The notes beneath the pieces are model-generated. The model saw nothing but the letters and a program-made list of their open reading frames with translations. It did not search any database and was not told where the DNA came from. 64,000 nt of DNA from Rhodococcus marinonascens NBRC 14363. Lineage in GTDB: Bacteria; Actinomycetota; Actinomycetes; Mycobacteriales; Mycobacteriaceae. The translations under genes and the position numbers were made by a program. Below are positions 8,615 through 16,719 of this stretch, piece after piece; position 1 is the first letter of the stretch; every line of letters starts with the position of its first letter. Location of the stretch: positions 223,208 to 287,207 of the forward strand of contig NZ_BCXB01000003.1 in NCBI RefSeq assembly GCF_001894885.1. Direction: 5' to 3'.

Positions 8615-9709
8615 ATGACCGACGAGTTTGCAGGCGAGACGTTCGACTTGCTCAGCCGCGACCGAGGTAGTGTCGTCGTCGCCGACGACGGCGTCCCACT
8701 CGCAGTGCGCGAGGTAGGGCCCGAATGTGCTCCTTTGACGACGGTGTTCGTCCACGGCTTCTGTAACCGGATGACCGGTTGGCATTTCCAGCGCTCCCAT
8801 CTCGAGGGGATGTGGGGTCGTACGATCCGTATGGTGTTCTTCGATCTGCGAGGGCACGGGAACTCCGGCGTGCCGCGCCGCGACACGTGCACCATCCCTC
8901 ATCTTGCGAGGGACCTGGACGCCGTGATCCGTGCCCTGGTGCCGGACGGCCCGATAGTGCTGGTCGGTCACTCAATGGGCGGCATGGCCATCCTCTCGTA
9001 CGTCGGGCAGCATCCCGACCTGATCGGTTCGCGTGTGGTCGGGGTGGGGTTGATCGCGACCGCGGCGCAACCGTTGGGGGACGTCGGTCTGGCGAGGACC
9101 CTCAACACGCCCGTCGTCGCAGGCTTCAGCACGGCGGCACGCCGCCTTCCACGGGTTGTGCAGGGCGGTCGGGGAGCCGGTAAGAAGGTCCTGGCGCCGA
9201 TTCTGAGATCGGCGTCGTTCGGTGACCGGAGGATCAGCCCGGCAATCATGTGGCACTCCGAACAGATGATCCACGACACGCCACTGAAGACACTCGTCGA
9301 CTTCCTGCCGTCGTTCAAGAAGCACGACGAGGCGGCGGCTGTGCCGTTGCTCGCGGAGATCGAGACGCTGGTGGTGTGCGGTGATCGCGACGTCCTGACC
9401 CCGTTTCGGTATTCGAAGGCGATCGCGGAAGGATTGCCGGACACGGAGTTGGTGAAGGTTCCCGGCGCAGGTCACATGGTGCAATTGGAACGTGCCCAAC
9501 TGGTCTCCGAGGCGATCGACCGGCTGGTGACTCGTACGGTCGAATCGCTCCCCGCGCCGAGTCAGTGGAGCGAGTGGGTCCGCGTTGCCACCGACTCCGT
9601 CGACCGTCGGCCGCGGCGGGCCGACCGCGCACGACGGCGGGTCCACGCTTGGGTGACCCGCGGCTTCCGTAGGAGCTTTCCCTTCTCTCCGGGCTCGTCA
9701 TCGCACTGA
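8615..9709 (+). CDS. Alpha/beta hydrolase
   Basis: This is a 364-residue alpha/beta-hydrolase-fold protein, probably an esterase or lipase-like enzyme of unknown substrate. Seen: the oxyanion-loop motif VFVHGFCNRMTGW (about residue 47), the nucleophile elbow VGHSMGGMAIL (Ser about 118), the acid in VVCGDRDVLTPF (about 255) and the base His in PGAGHMVQLE (about 285). A purine-rich GGGAGAG sits at 8607-8613, very close to the ATG at 8615. The last 50 or so residues are unusually Arg-rich and outside the catalytic fold, which suggests membrane or nucleic-acid contact or a shifted 3' end. It is divergent from hrpA. Confidence 0.88.
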   Translation: MTDEFAGETFDLLSRDRGSVVVADDGVPLAVREVGPECAPLTTVFVHGFCNRMTGWHFQRSHLEGMWGRTIRMVFFDLRGHGNSGVPRRDTCTIPHLARDLDAVIRALVPDGPIVLVGHSMGGMAILSYVGQHPDLIGSRVVGVGLIATAAQPLGDVGLARTLNTPVVAGFSTAARRLPRVVQGGRGAGKKVLAPILRSASFGDRRISPAIMWHSEQMIHDTPLKTLVDFLPSFKKHDEAAAVPLLAEIETLVVCGDRDVLTPFRYSKAIAEGLPDTELVKVPGAGHMVQLERAQLVSEAIDRLVTRTVESLPAPSQWSEWVRVATDSVDRRPRRADRARRRVHAWVTRGFRRSFPFSPGSSSH

Positions 9710-10043
9710 CCGTCGCGAACCAGACCCTGATCGGCTACCGCCTTCGTGAATCACCGCCCTTCGAGGCGGAGATGATTCGCCAGCCCTCACCGGCCGGTCG
9801 GTTCTGGCGCGCACCCGGCTGGCGAAGTCGGTGCAGGACCGCGGCCAGGACTACCCTCGCGACAGGACGTGCCGAGAGTCGAACTGCCCGTGGAGCCGAC
9901 AGAAGTCCGGAATTCATTCCGGCAGACTGCGGTGAAGCAGGAACCGATCGATGTGCCGCATGATCGGCACGGCAGAAATCCCCACCCTTCAGGCCGGGGA
10001 CGTCAAATGGCATAGTCGGTATGGGTGGGTTTCATGAAGGGAA
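9710..10043. other. Intergenic region without a supported gene
   Basis: This 334-bp gap lies between the hydrolase and the aminotransferase. On the plus strand a frame with no good start is open from about 9673. It begins with a hydrophobic stretch (LSGLVIALTVANQTLIGYRL) and turns into Arg-rich low-complexity sequence ending near 9963. It may be a remnant of a membrane protein. I see no RNA gene or clear terminator here. Confidence 0.4.
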
Positions 10044-11276
10044 ATGAGTATGACGTCGGCACTGTGGCACGGATTCGCAGATATGGGCGCGGTGGAGCAG
10101 AAGGGTCCGTTCGTGGTGTCCCGCGGCGAGGGCGCGTACATCTGGGACGACCACGGTAACCGCTACCTCGACGCGACCGCGGGTCTGTGGTTCACCAATG
10201 TGGGGCACGGACGTTCGGAGATCGCGGACGCCGTCGCGCAGCAACTTCGGACCGTGGCGCACTTCTCGAACTTCGGTGACTTCGTGCCCGAGACCACAGC
10301 GAGGCTTGCCGAACGTCTCGCGGCCCTCGCGCCGGTGCCGGGCAGCAAGATCTTCTTCACTTCTGGGGGATCGGACTCCGTGGATACGGCGGCCAAGCTT
10401 GCACGTCGCTATTGGCACGAGATGGGCAAGCCCGGTAAGACGATCGTGGTCGGCCGGCAGAAGGCATATCACGGCATGCACGTGGCGGGCACTGCCCTGG
10501 CCGGTATCTCGGTCAACCGGGAGGGCTACGGCGAATTGATGGCCGATGCGGCAACGGTCGCCTGGAACGACGCCAAGAGTCTGCTCGAACTGATCGAGCG
10601 GATAGGCGCCGACAAGATCGCGGCGTTCTTCTGCGAACCCGTAATCGGTGCGGGCGGCGTGTACCTGCCGCCGGACGGGTATCTTGCCGAGGTGCGCGAC
10701 ATCTGCCGCGAGCACGACATCCTGTTCGTCGTCGACGAGGTCGTGACTGGATTCGGGCGTATCGGCGGTGAATGGTTCGCATCGACACGGTTTGACCTTC
10801 AACCCGACCTGATGACGACGGCGAAGGGCCTGACGTCCGGTTACGTCCCGATGGGTGCGGTGTTCATCGCCCCACGCGTCGCGGAACCCTTCTTCGCCGG
10901 CGGGGTCTGGTGGCGGCACGGGTACACGTACGGCGGACACGCGGGCGCCGCGGCGGCCGCTCTGGCCAACCTCGACATCATCGAACGTGAGAATCTGCTG
11001 GCGGAGTCGAAGCGGCTCGAATCCTCACTGCACGAGCACCTCGCGCCCCTCGCCGACCATCCGCGGGTCGAAGAGGTACGCAGCGGTCTCGGCGCCGTCG
11101 CAGCGGTGCAACTGGCCGATCCGGCCGAAGCCCTGCCATTCGTGAACACGCTGCGGGAGCACGGAGTCTCCGGTCGCGCCGCCGGCCAGGGGGCCATGCA
11201 GATCTCGCCGTCGTTCGTGATGACGGACGACCAGGTAGCTCAACTCTCCGACGGGTTCCGTCGAGCGCTGGGCTGA
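10044..11276 (+). CDS. Class III aminotransferase (aspartate aminotransferase family)
   Basis: This is a PLP-dependent aminotransferase of the class III (omega-amino acid:pyruvate or beta-alanine type) family, 410 residues. Seen: the N-terminal glycine-rich substrate region, the PLP phosphate site TSGGSDSVDTAAKLAR (about 110), VVDEVVTGFGRIG with the Asp that pairs with the PLP nitrogen (about 230), and the Schiff-base Lys in TTAKGLTSGYVPMGA (about 258). Two ATGs lie close together at 10044 and 10050. The AAGGGA at 10037-10042 is better spaced for 10050, so the protein may begin MTSALWHGF. The amino donor cannot be told from sequence. The 3' end overlaps a small convergent gene by 37 bp. Confidence 0.93.
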   Translation: MSMTSALWHGFADMGAVEQKGPFVVSRGEGAYIWDDHGNRYLDATAGLWFTNVGHGRSEIADAVAQQLRTVAHFSNFGDFVPETTARLAERLAALAPVPGSKIFFTSGGSDSVDTAAKLARRYWHEMGKPGKTIVVGRQKAYHGMHVAGTALAGISVNREGYGELMADAATVAWNDAKSLLELIERIGADKIAAFFCEPVIGAGGVYLPPDGYLAEVRDICREHDILFVVDEVVTGFGRIGGEWFASTRFDLQPDLMTTAKGLTSGYVPMGAVFIAPRVAEPFFAGGVWWRHGYTYGGHAGAAAAALANLDIIERENLLAESKRLESSLHEHLAPLADHPRVEEVRSGLGAVAAVQLADPAEALPFVNTLREHGVSGRAAGQGAMQISPSFVMTDDQVAQLSDGFRRALG

Positions 11277-11542
11277 TTCGTCCTGGCATCGCGCCTACGG
11301 AGGCGGCGCAGGGCGCCTGTGAGCCTGTCCCGCCAGGTCGGCGGGGCAGGCTCGATCCCTCTCCTCCCGTCGTCCGACGCGTAAACGCGGGTGTAGCGCT
11401 CATGGAGCCGCGCCCGGACCTCGTCAGGTGTGTACGCCTTGCGCTGCCGGTCCGCGCGTACGGCGACGACTCCGGTCGCGGCCACACCCACCGCCCCGGC
11501 GAGTCCGACGAGTTTCCACCATTGCCTGCCGCGGGGTCGCAT
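11240..11542 (-). CDS. Small hypothetical membrane-anchored protein
   Basis: This is a 100-residue protein that I do not recognise as a named family. It has one N-terminal hydrophobic segment (about residues 10-27, KLVGLAGAVGVAATGVVAV) preceded by Arg/Lys, followed by a highly charged cytoplasmic-type tail rich in Arg. The gene overlaps the 3' end of the aminotransferase gene on the other strand by 37 bp. Its start at 11542 lies 17 bp from the divergent start at 11560, so the two upstream signals must overlap. It could be a single-pass membrane protein; no catalytic motif is visible. Confidence 0.65.
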   Translation of the reverse strand: MRPRGRQWWKLVGLAGAVGVAATGVVAVRADRQRKAYTPDEVRARLHERYTRVYASDDGRRGIEPAPPTWRDRLTGALRRLRRRDARTNQPSARRNPSES

Positions 11543-11559
11543 CCTTCTAGGCTAGGGGT

Positions 11560-12276
11560 ATGGACGCCCCGCGAGACATGGACGCACGACACAGCGGTTC
11601 GAGTATCGACCTCGACACCGCCGTCGAAGTCACCAGAACCGGTGATATCTGGATCTTCCGCGGACTATCTCCGGCCGACAGGGCCATTCAGACGCTGACC
11701 AACAGTCCGGTCAATCACGTAGGAATGTCGGTGGTGCTCGAGGATCTGCCGCCGCTGATGTGGCATGCAGAACTTGGACATTCGTTGCAGGACATGTGGA
11801 CCGGTCGATTCCAGCGAGGTGTGCAACTCCACGATCTCCGCGCCGCGGTCCAGGTGTGGGGCGCGCGCTACGGGCAACGGGGATGGCTTCGGCAACTCGC
11901 CGACCCGGCCACCCCGCAGCAGGAAGACGCGCTACTGCGCATCATCGCACGACTCGACGGCACGCCCTTCCCGTCTACCGCGAAGCTTGCGTCACGCTGG
12001 TTCAGAGGCCGTCTGCCCCGTATCGGTCGTCGGCAGGGGGATGCTGTGGGTCTCGAAAGCGCCTACTGCGCCGAGGTGGCCGCGCAGACGTACGAGGCGA
12101 TGGGGCTGATCACCGGGCGACACCGCGCCAGCTGGTTCGACCCTGGAAAGTTCTGGAGCGGGGACAAGCTCCCACTGGCGCCCGGCGTGACACTCGGCCG
12201 CGAGATCGAAGTGACCCTGGGCGAAGCCGACTTTGCCGCGGGGCGGAAGCAGCGTCCATCCTCAGAGGTTGTGTGA
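11560..12276 (+). CDS. YiiX/NlpC-P60-like permuted papain-fold protein
   Basis: This is a 238-residue soluble protein with the layout of the circularly permuted NlpC/P60 (YiiX/YebB-like) superfamily. A conserved GDIWIFRG strand (about 28) is followed by NHVGMSVVL with the catalytic-type His (about 52). The Cys comes only later, in SAYCAEVAAQTYEAMG (about 170). In this superfamily His precedes Cys, unlike classical NlpC/P60. Members cut or bind peptidoglycan or lipids (LRAT-like), but the substrate here is unknown. No signal peptide is visible, so a cytoplasmic role is likely. It ends overlapping the convergent phzF-family gene by 15 bp. Confidence 0.72.
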   Translation: MDAPRDMDARHSGSSIDLDTAVEVTRTGDIWIFRGLSPADRAIQTLTNSPVNHVGMSVVLEDLPPLMWHAELGHSLQDMWTGRFQRGVQLHDLRAAVQVWGARYGQRGWLRQLADPATPQQEDALLRIIARLDGTPFPSTAKLASRWFRGRLPRIGRRQGDAVGLESAYCAEVAAQTYEAMGLITGRHRASWFDPGKFWSGDKLPLAPGVTLGREIEVTLGEADFAAGRKQRPSSEVV

Positions 12277-12942
12277 CTTCTCGGGGCGGACGAGGCCGCC
12301 GACCTCGATCCACCCGGCCGAATCGTAGGTGGTGTGCAGCTGGGATCCGCGCCCCTGCGTGATGAGGAGGGCGTGGCGTAGGTGGTCGGTGATGTGGACA
12401 GCAGCCGCCCCGGTCGCCTCGTCCTCCTTGATTCCTATGTCCGGAGCAAACATTCGTGATCGGATGGAATGCTCGACCTTGTCCGTCCATGCCCACAGAT
12501 AGTGATGGCCCGGACCGAACTTCTTCGGATCGGCAGTCTCCACGTCGCGCACGCTGTTCATCGGGTACAGCGAGAACTCGGGCGCCCATTCGGCCTTTGC
12601 GCGCACCCAAGTGATGGCTCCGGATCGTCGGGTCGCGACGGAACCTGCAGGAACCTCCAGCGTCCGGACAGGGGTGCCGCGCTCGTGCAACCACCAGGAC
12701 AGCCCGACGGTGGGATGGCCGGCGAAGGGTAACTCGGTGGTGGGAGTGAAGATCTGGGCGCCTGCGTGCTCGGAGCCGGAGGCGGGAAGTTCGACGAAGA
12801 TCGTCTCGCTGTACCCCAGTTTCGCGGCGACCGCCTGCCGGTTCTTCGCAGGAACGGTGGAGGAGTCGACGATCCCGAGCGGATTGCCGTGGTGTCCCTT
12901 TTCGTCGGTGAACACCCGGACGACGTCTACGTGGATGGGCAT
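12262..12942 (-). CDS. PhzF-family isomerase/epimerase
   Basis: This is a 226-residue member of the PhzF (diaminopimelate-epimerase-fold) family. Seen: GNPLGIV near residue 19, the catalytic Glu46 in YSETIFVEL, ELPFAGHPTVG (about 70-80) and IKEDEATGAAA (about 178-188) for the second half-domain. It is shorter than the roughly 280 residues common in PhzF, mainly in the middle, but all hallmark motifs are present. A PhzF-like gene (Rv2716) also lies in the matching M. tuberculosis neighbourhood. Natural substrates of stand-alone PhzF proteins are mostly unknown; phenazine synthesis is not implied because no other phz gene is nearby. Confidence 0.87.
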   Translation of the reverse strand: MPIHVDVVRVFTDEKGHHGNPLGIVDSSTVPAKNRQAVAAKLGYSETIFVELPASGSEHAGAQIFTPTTELPFAGHPTVGLSWWLHERGTPVRTLEVPAGSVATRRSGAITWVRAKAEWAPEFSLYPMNSVRDVETADPKKFGPGHHYLWAWTDKVEHSIRSRMFAPDIGIKEDEATGAAAVHITDHLRHALLITQGRGSQLHTTYDSAGWIEVGGLVRPEKSHNL

Positions 12943-12969
12943 TACCGCACCTTATCGCCTCCGTCGCCG

Positions 12970-13011
12970 AACGGCCCCAGCGTGCGGTGAATGCCGCACT
13001 CTGGGGCCGTT
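12970..13011. terminator. Hairpin terminator after ahpC-ahpD
   Basis: This inverted repeat has 18-bp arms with one mismatch (arms AACGGCCCCAGCGTGCGG and CCGCACTCTGGGGCCGTT) and a 6-nt loop. It lies 20 bp beyond the ahpD stop and upstream of phzF. It should end the ahpC-ahpD transcript on the minus strand. Confidence 0.8.
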
Positions 13012-13031
13012 CCGGTGACACTGGTTCCGTG

Positions 13032-13571
13032 TCAGACGCCCGCGGTGGCCAGAGTCTCGCTGGCTTCCACAGCCTGCGCGACGCCGGCGACGATGGAGCC
13101 GGCACGGATCGCTTCGAAGATCACTTCACGGTCGATACCCTCCTGGCGGAGGGTGTTCTCGTGGGCCTCGAGGCAGTGGTTGCAGCCGTTGATCGCGGAC
13201 ACCGCGAGCGACCACAACTCGAAGTCGGCCTTGTCCACGCCCGGGTTGCCGATGATGTTCATCCGCAGTCCCGCGCGCAGGTCGTCGTACTTACCGCCCA
13301 GGTAGCCCTTGGTGCGGTAGAAGACGTTGTTCATGCCCATGATGGATGCGGCACCGAGTGCGGCGTCGTAGGCCTCGGCCGATAGGGTGTCGGCGGCCTC
13401 TTCGGCGATCTGCTTCAACGTGGTCGCCGACTTGGTGGCGGCGGCGGTTGCGAGCAGCGTGCCCCACAACTGTTGCTCGTTCAGGACGGTGCTGCGCGCA
13501 ATGGAACTCAGGTTGAGCTTGAGGTCCTTGGCGTACTCGGGCAGGGAATTCTTGAGATTCTCGACAGTCAC
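13032..13571 (-). CDS. ahpD: Alkyl hydroperoxidase AhpD
   Basis: AhpD is a 179-residue thiol peroxidase/reductase that, in mycobacteria, re-reduces AhpC with electrons from lipoamide and Lpd/SucB. All active-site residues seen in the M. tuberculosis enzyme are at the same numbers: Glu118, Cys130, Cys133 and His137 ([14 protein letters not shown]). The length and all-helical composition match the carboxymuconolactone-decarboxylase fold. The gene starts 3 bp after ahpC ends, so the two are co-transcribed and probably translationally coupled. A strong hairpin follows. Confidence 0.97.
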   Translation of the reverse strand: MTVENLKNSLPEYAKDLKLNLSSIARSTVLNEQQLWGTLLATAAATKSATTLKQIAEEAADTLSAEAYDAALGAASIMGMNNVFYRTKGYLGGKYDDLRAGLRMNIIGNPGVDKADFELWSLAVSAINGCNHCLEAHENTLRQEGIDREVIFEAIRAGSIVAGVAQAVEASETLATAGV

Positions 13572-13574
13572 AGC

Positions 13575-14162
13575 TCAGACGCTCGCATTCAGGAGTTCGC
13601 CTGCGTTGATCGTCGGGTCACCCTTCTTCCAGTTGCAGGCGCACAACTCGTCGGACTGCAGGGCGTCGAGGACACGCAACACCTCGTCGACGTTGCGGCC
13701 CACCGAACCGGCCGTGACGGAGACGAACTGGACCTCGTTGTTGGGGTCGACGATGAACGTCGCGCGGTCGGCGACACCGTCGGCGTTGAGGACTCCAGTG
13801 GCCTCGGCCAGCTCACGCTTGAGGTCCGAGAGGATCGGGAAGGGGAGGGTCTTCAGTTCCTCGTGCTGTGCACGCCACTGGAAGTGGACGAACTCGTTGT
13901 CGACCGAGGCTCCGAGCACCTGGGCGTCGCGGTCGGCGAACTCGTCGTTCAGCTTGCCGAACGCGGCGATCTCAGTGGGGCACACGAACGTGAAGTCCTT
14001 GGGCCAGAAGAACACTATGCGCCACTTGCCTGCGTGATCGTCGCTGGTGATCGTGGTGAAGTAGTCGTCGGGCTGCTGGGCGTCGACCTTGGAGAGGTCG
14101 CCACCGATGACGGCCTTCAGGTTGTATGCGGGAAACTGGTCGCCGATGGTGAGCAGAGCCAT
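13575..14162 (-). CDS. ahpC: Alkyl hydroperoxide reductase AhpC (peroxiredoxin)
   Basis: AhpC is a 195-residue 2-Cys peroxiredoxin that reduces organic hydroperoxides, H2O2 and peroxynitrite. The peroxidatic Cys61 is in DFTFVCPTE. The C-terminal resolving cysteines are in ELCACNWKKGD, with the second Cys that is typical of mycobacterial AhpC. I chose ATG 14162 (MALLTIGDQF), which has AGGAG nine bases upstream and matches the family length; an open extension to 14192 adds ten residues without support. The gene leads the ahpC-ahpD operon and is divergent from oxyR, the standard arrangement for OxyR-controlled peroxide defence. Confidence 0.97.
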   Translation of the reverse strand: MALLTIGDQFPAYNLKAVIGGDLSKVDAQQPDDYFTTITSDDHAGKWRIVFFWPKDFTFVCPTEIAAFGKLNDEFADRDAQVLGASVDNEFVHFQWRAQHEELKTLPFPILSDLKRELAEATGVLNADGVADRATFIVDPNNEVQFVSVTAGSVGRNVDEVLRVLDALQSDELCACNWKKGDPTINAGELLNASV

Positions 14163-14270
14163 ATCTCGTTCTCCTACTTGTCTTGTGAACATAGCGAGCG
14201 CCGTGCAACCACACCCGAGGTGTCGGTTGAGGGTTTAGACACCGAAAGCGGGTCATGGCACTTCGTCGAG

Positions 14271-14316
14271 CCAAGCTGTCGACCCAAGCTGCCGACCCAA
14301 GCTGCCGACCCAAGCG
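14271..14316. repeat. 13-bp tandem repeat in the ahpC-oxyR intergenic region
   Basis: There are about 3.5 copies of CCCAAGCTGCCGA, the first with one change. They lie between the divergent starts of ahpC and oxyR, in the region where OxyR should bind. Confidence 0.8.
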
Positions 14317-14388
14317 TTCTGGTGTGGCCTCATTCTGCACAAGCGTTGCCAAAAGGCAAAGTCGATAGATATGCCTACACTGATAGGT

Positions 14389-15321
14389 ATGGCTGATCGG
14401 AGTTATCAACCCACGCTGTCACAGCTGCGTGCGTTCGTCGCGGTGGCCGAATACCGCCATTTCGGTACGGCAGCAGTACAATTGAGTGTGAGCCAACCCA
14501 CACTGTCGCAGTCGCTCGCGACGCTGGAGAACGGGCTCGGCGTGCAACTCATCGAGCGCAGCACCAGGCGCGTCCTCGTCACGACGGCTGGAGAACGGCT
14601 CCTCGGTCAGGCCAAGTTCATCCTCGACGCCGCGGTCTGTTTCGTCGCAACCGCGGCGGGTGCGGGAGACCAACTGGCCGGACTCCTGCGGATCGGCCTG
14701 ATCCCCACCGTGGCTCCGTACGTCCTGCCGGCCTTGCTGTCGGAGCTACGCAAGGAGATGCCCGCCCTGGAGCCTCAGATCATAGAGGACCAGACGGTCC
14801 GCCTGCTGGAGTCCTTGCGAGCCGGTGCGATCGACGTCGCGGTGCTGGCCCTGCCGTCGGAGGCCCCCGGCCTCATCGAGGTTTCCGTGTACAAGGAGGA
14901 TTTCGTGGTCGTTCTGCCGAGGCATCATGCGCTCGCGGGCCGGGACGACCTAGCGCTCGACGTGCTCGGCGAACTGCCCTTACTGCTCCTCGACGAGGGG
15001 CACTGTCTGCGTGATCAAACGTTGGATCTGTGCCGTTCGGGCGAGGCGCACCCGCTGTCCGGGGACACCCGCGCGACGTCGCTGGCGACCGTCGTGCAGT
15101 GTGTGGCAGGGGGGCTGGGTGTGACGTTGGTCCCGGACTCGGCCGTCGGGGTCGAGACTCGCCGCGGTGATCTCTCCACTGCACGGTTCGCCGAGCCCGC
15201 ACCGGGGCGGACGATCGGCTTGGTCTTCCGGGCGTCGAGCGGTCGTGCCGAAGGGTACCGGCAGTTGGCCTCGCTGCTGCGGAGTGCGGCGCCGGCAGGT
15301 GTTGTGGCTGTCGAGGGCTGA
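14389..15321 (+). CDS. oxyR: Peroxide-sensing regulator OxyR (LysR family)
   Basis: OxyR is a 310-residue LysR-type regulator. The N-terminal winged helix (about 8-67) has the motif SVSQPTLSQSLATLENGLGVQLIER, and the LysR substrate-binding domain runs from about 97 to 300. The redox pair is present as Cys206 and Cys215 (DEGHCLRDQTLDLC), matching Cys199/Cys208 of E. coli OxyR, so it should form a disulfide on H2O2. I chose ATG 14389 (MADRSYQPTLSQL) because related OxyR proteins begin there; ATG 14371 would add six residues encoded by what looks like operator sequence. It is divergent from ahpC-ahpD. Unlike the M. tuberculosis oxyR pseudogene, this gene is intact. Confidence 0.93.
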   Translation: MADRSYQPTLSQLRAFVAVAEYRHFGTAAVQLSVSQPTLSQSLATLENGLGVQLIERSTRRVLVTTAGERLLGQAKFILDAAVCFVATAAGAGDQLAGLLRIGLIPTVAPYVLPALLSELRKEMPALEPQIIEDQTVRLLESLRAGAIDVAVLALPSEAPGLIEVSVYKEDFVVVLPRHHALAGRDDLALDVLGELPLLLLDEGHCLRDQTLDLCRSGEAHPLSGDTRATSLATVVQCVAGGLGVTLVPDSAVGVETRRGDLSTARFAEPAPGRTIGLVFRASSGRAEGYRQLASLLRSAAPAGVVAVEG

Positions 15322-15343
15322 CCGACCGAGCACCGCCTCGAGA

Positions 15344-16102
15344 TCAGCGGCGTTTGCGTCTGCCAGGTTTAGACCCGGACCCGGACCCGGACCTGCCGCC
15401 GCTGCGGCGCGGATCCTGCTTTCGCGGCGCGGATCTCGCCTCTGTCTGCTTGCGGGGCTTGGGCGTCTTGGTCTTCGGTGTCTCATGCGGGCTGCGGCCG
15501 CGTGAACTGTTCGCGGTCCGCCCGCGAACGATTCCGATGAACTCGTCGATGAGATCGGTGGTGCGGTCCTCCACCCACGCCAGAGCGATACGGGACTCGG
15601 GTGCGCCGTCGACGGGGCGATAGGTGAGGTCCTTGCGGTGATTCAGGCGAGCAAGGGACATCGGTACCACGACGACGCCGACGCCGGCGGCGACGAGTTC
15701 GATCGCGTCACTGGTCGAGGCGGGGCGGTCCAAAGTGCGACGGCCCGGGAGGTGGTCCCACACGAGTGGGGTGTCCACCGGGTCGAGGACGAGTTCGTCG
15801 GCAAGATCAGCGAGGGCGATTCCCTCAGCAGCGGTGAACACGTGGTCACTGGGAACGACGACGACGGGTACCTCCGCGTACAGCGGGATGACGCTCAGTC
15901 CGTCGCGGTCGACCGGCAGGCGTAGGAGCGCCGCGTCGGCGCGGTCCTGACGAAGCGCCGCCGTAGCGTCGGCGGCATTGCCTGCCAGCAGTTCGAGCGG
16001 GGTGTCTGTGACGCGCTCGCCCCAGATCCGGACCCACTTCGCGGGTGTGACACCGGGGACGTACGTGAGCCGGAACGGTCGGGAGTCAGTCGCCTCGGTC
16101 AC
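15344..16102 (-). CDS. LysR substrate-binding-domain protein lacking a DNA-binding domain
   Basis: This is a 252-residue protein made of a LysR-type effector-binding domain (about 8-185). It starts directly at strand one (FRLTYVPGVTPAKW) and has no N-terminal helix-turn-helix. The segments LRQDRADAALLRLP and AAGVGVVVVPMSLARL are typical of the periplasmic-binding-like fold. Residues about 190-252 form a low-complexity basic tail rich in Lys, Arg, Pro, Ser and Gly. The start at 16102 is 73 bp from the divergent DUF5997 gene. That pairing recurs in actinobacteria as I recall it. It may bind a small ligand and regulate a partner protein, or contact nucleic acid through the tail. It is convergent with oxyR. 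Confidence 0.8.
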   Translation of the reverse strand: MTEATDSRPFRLTYVPGVTPAKWVRIWGERVTDTPLELLAGNAADATAALRQDRADAALLRLPVDRDGLSVIPLYAEVPVVVVPSDHVFTAAEGIALADLADELVLDPVDTPLVWDHLPGRRTLDRPASTSDAIELVAAGVGVVVVPMSLARLNHRKDLTYRPVDGAPESRIALAWVEDRTTDLIDEFIGIVRGRTANSSRGRSPHETPKTKTPKPRKQTEARSAPRKQDPRRSGGRSGSGSGSKPGRRKRR

Positions 16103-16175
16103 CCGATCAGGCTACTCGCCGGGTCTCGAGAGCCGCCGGTGCGGCCGACCGTCGCCTGCTCGTTACCCTTAACGC

Positions 16176-16607
16176 ATGACGTCGCAGAAGACCCCCCAGA
16201 CAATGAAGCCGGCTACCGCCGCCAAGAAGCTGGGCGTGTACCTCCAGGGCACCCCCGCGGAGTTCCAGTCCGGTGTGGTCTCGCGCGACGAACTGAACGA
16301 ATGGCAGACGGATCCGCCGGAGTGGCTCGCTACTCTGCGCCGTGAGGGCCCACACCCGCGTTCCGTCGTCGCCACCAAGCTCGGTGTCTCCATCGCCGGT
16401 CTCGCCCGCGGTGGTGTGGCCGAGGCCCTCACCACCGCGCAGATCGACGCACTCCTCGCCGACCAGCCTGACTGGCTCGTCGGCGAGCGCGCCAACCTCC
16501 TCGAGGTCCACAAGGAGGAGAAACGGATTCGCGAGCAGCAGGCACTCAAGAGTGAGCAGTCCAACCGCACGCCGCGTAACGCGGGGCCGTTCAAGCCGTC
16601 GACCTAG
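16176..16607 (+). CDS. DUF5997 family protein
   Basis: This is a 143-residue soluble protein of the actinobacterial DUF5997 family. It begins with a lysine-rich segment (TMKPATAAKKLGVYLQGTP) followed by two predicted helical parts (EFQSGVVSRDELNEWQ and VVATKLGVSIAGLARGG) and a charged C-terminal helix (VHKEEKRIREQQALKSEQ). No catalytic motif is evident. The neighbouring divergent gene encodes an HTH-less LysR protein; conserved pairing suggests a shared function, but none is established to my knowledge. Confidence 0.85.
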   Translation: MTSQKTPQTMKPATAAKKLGVYLQGTPAEFQSGVVSRDELNEWQTDPPEWLATLRREGPHPRSVVATKLGVSIAGLARGGVAEALTTAQIDALLADQPDWLVGERANLLEVHKEEKRIREQQALKSEQSNRTPRNAGPFKPST

Positions 16608-16719
16608 TGTGCCCTCCTGCTCGTGACCCGACCGAGGCGTGGGGCGGACCTTGCGCACTTGGTTCGTCAAGGGTTGGCCGGGGTGCTCGCCACGCGCTGG
16701 CCGCCCCGCGGCCGGTGAC

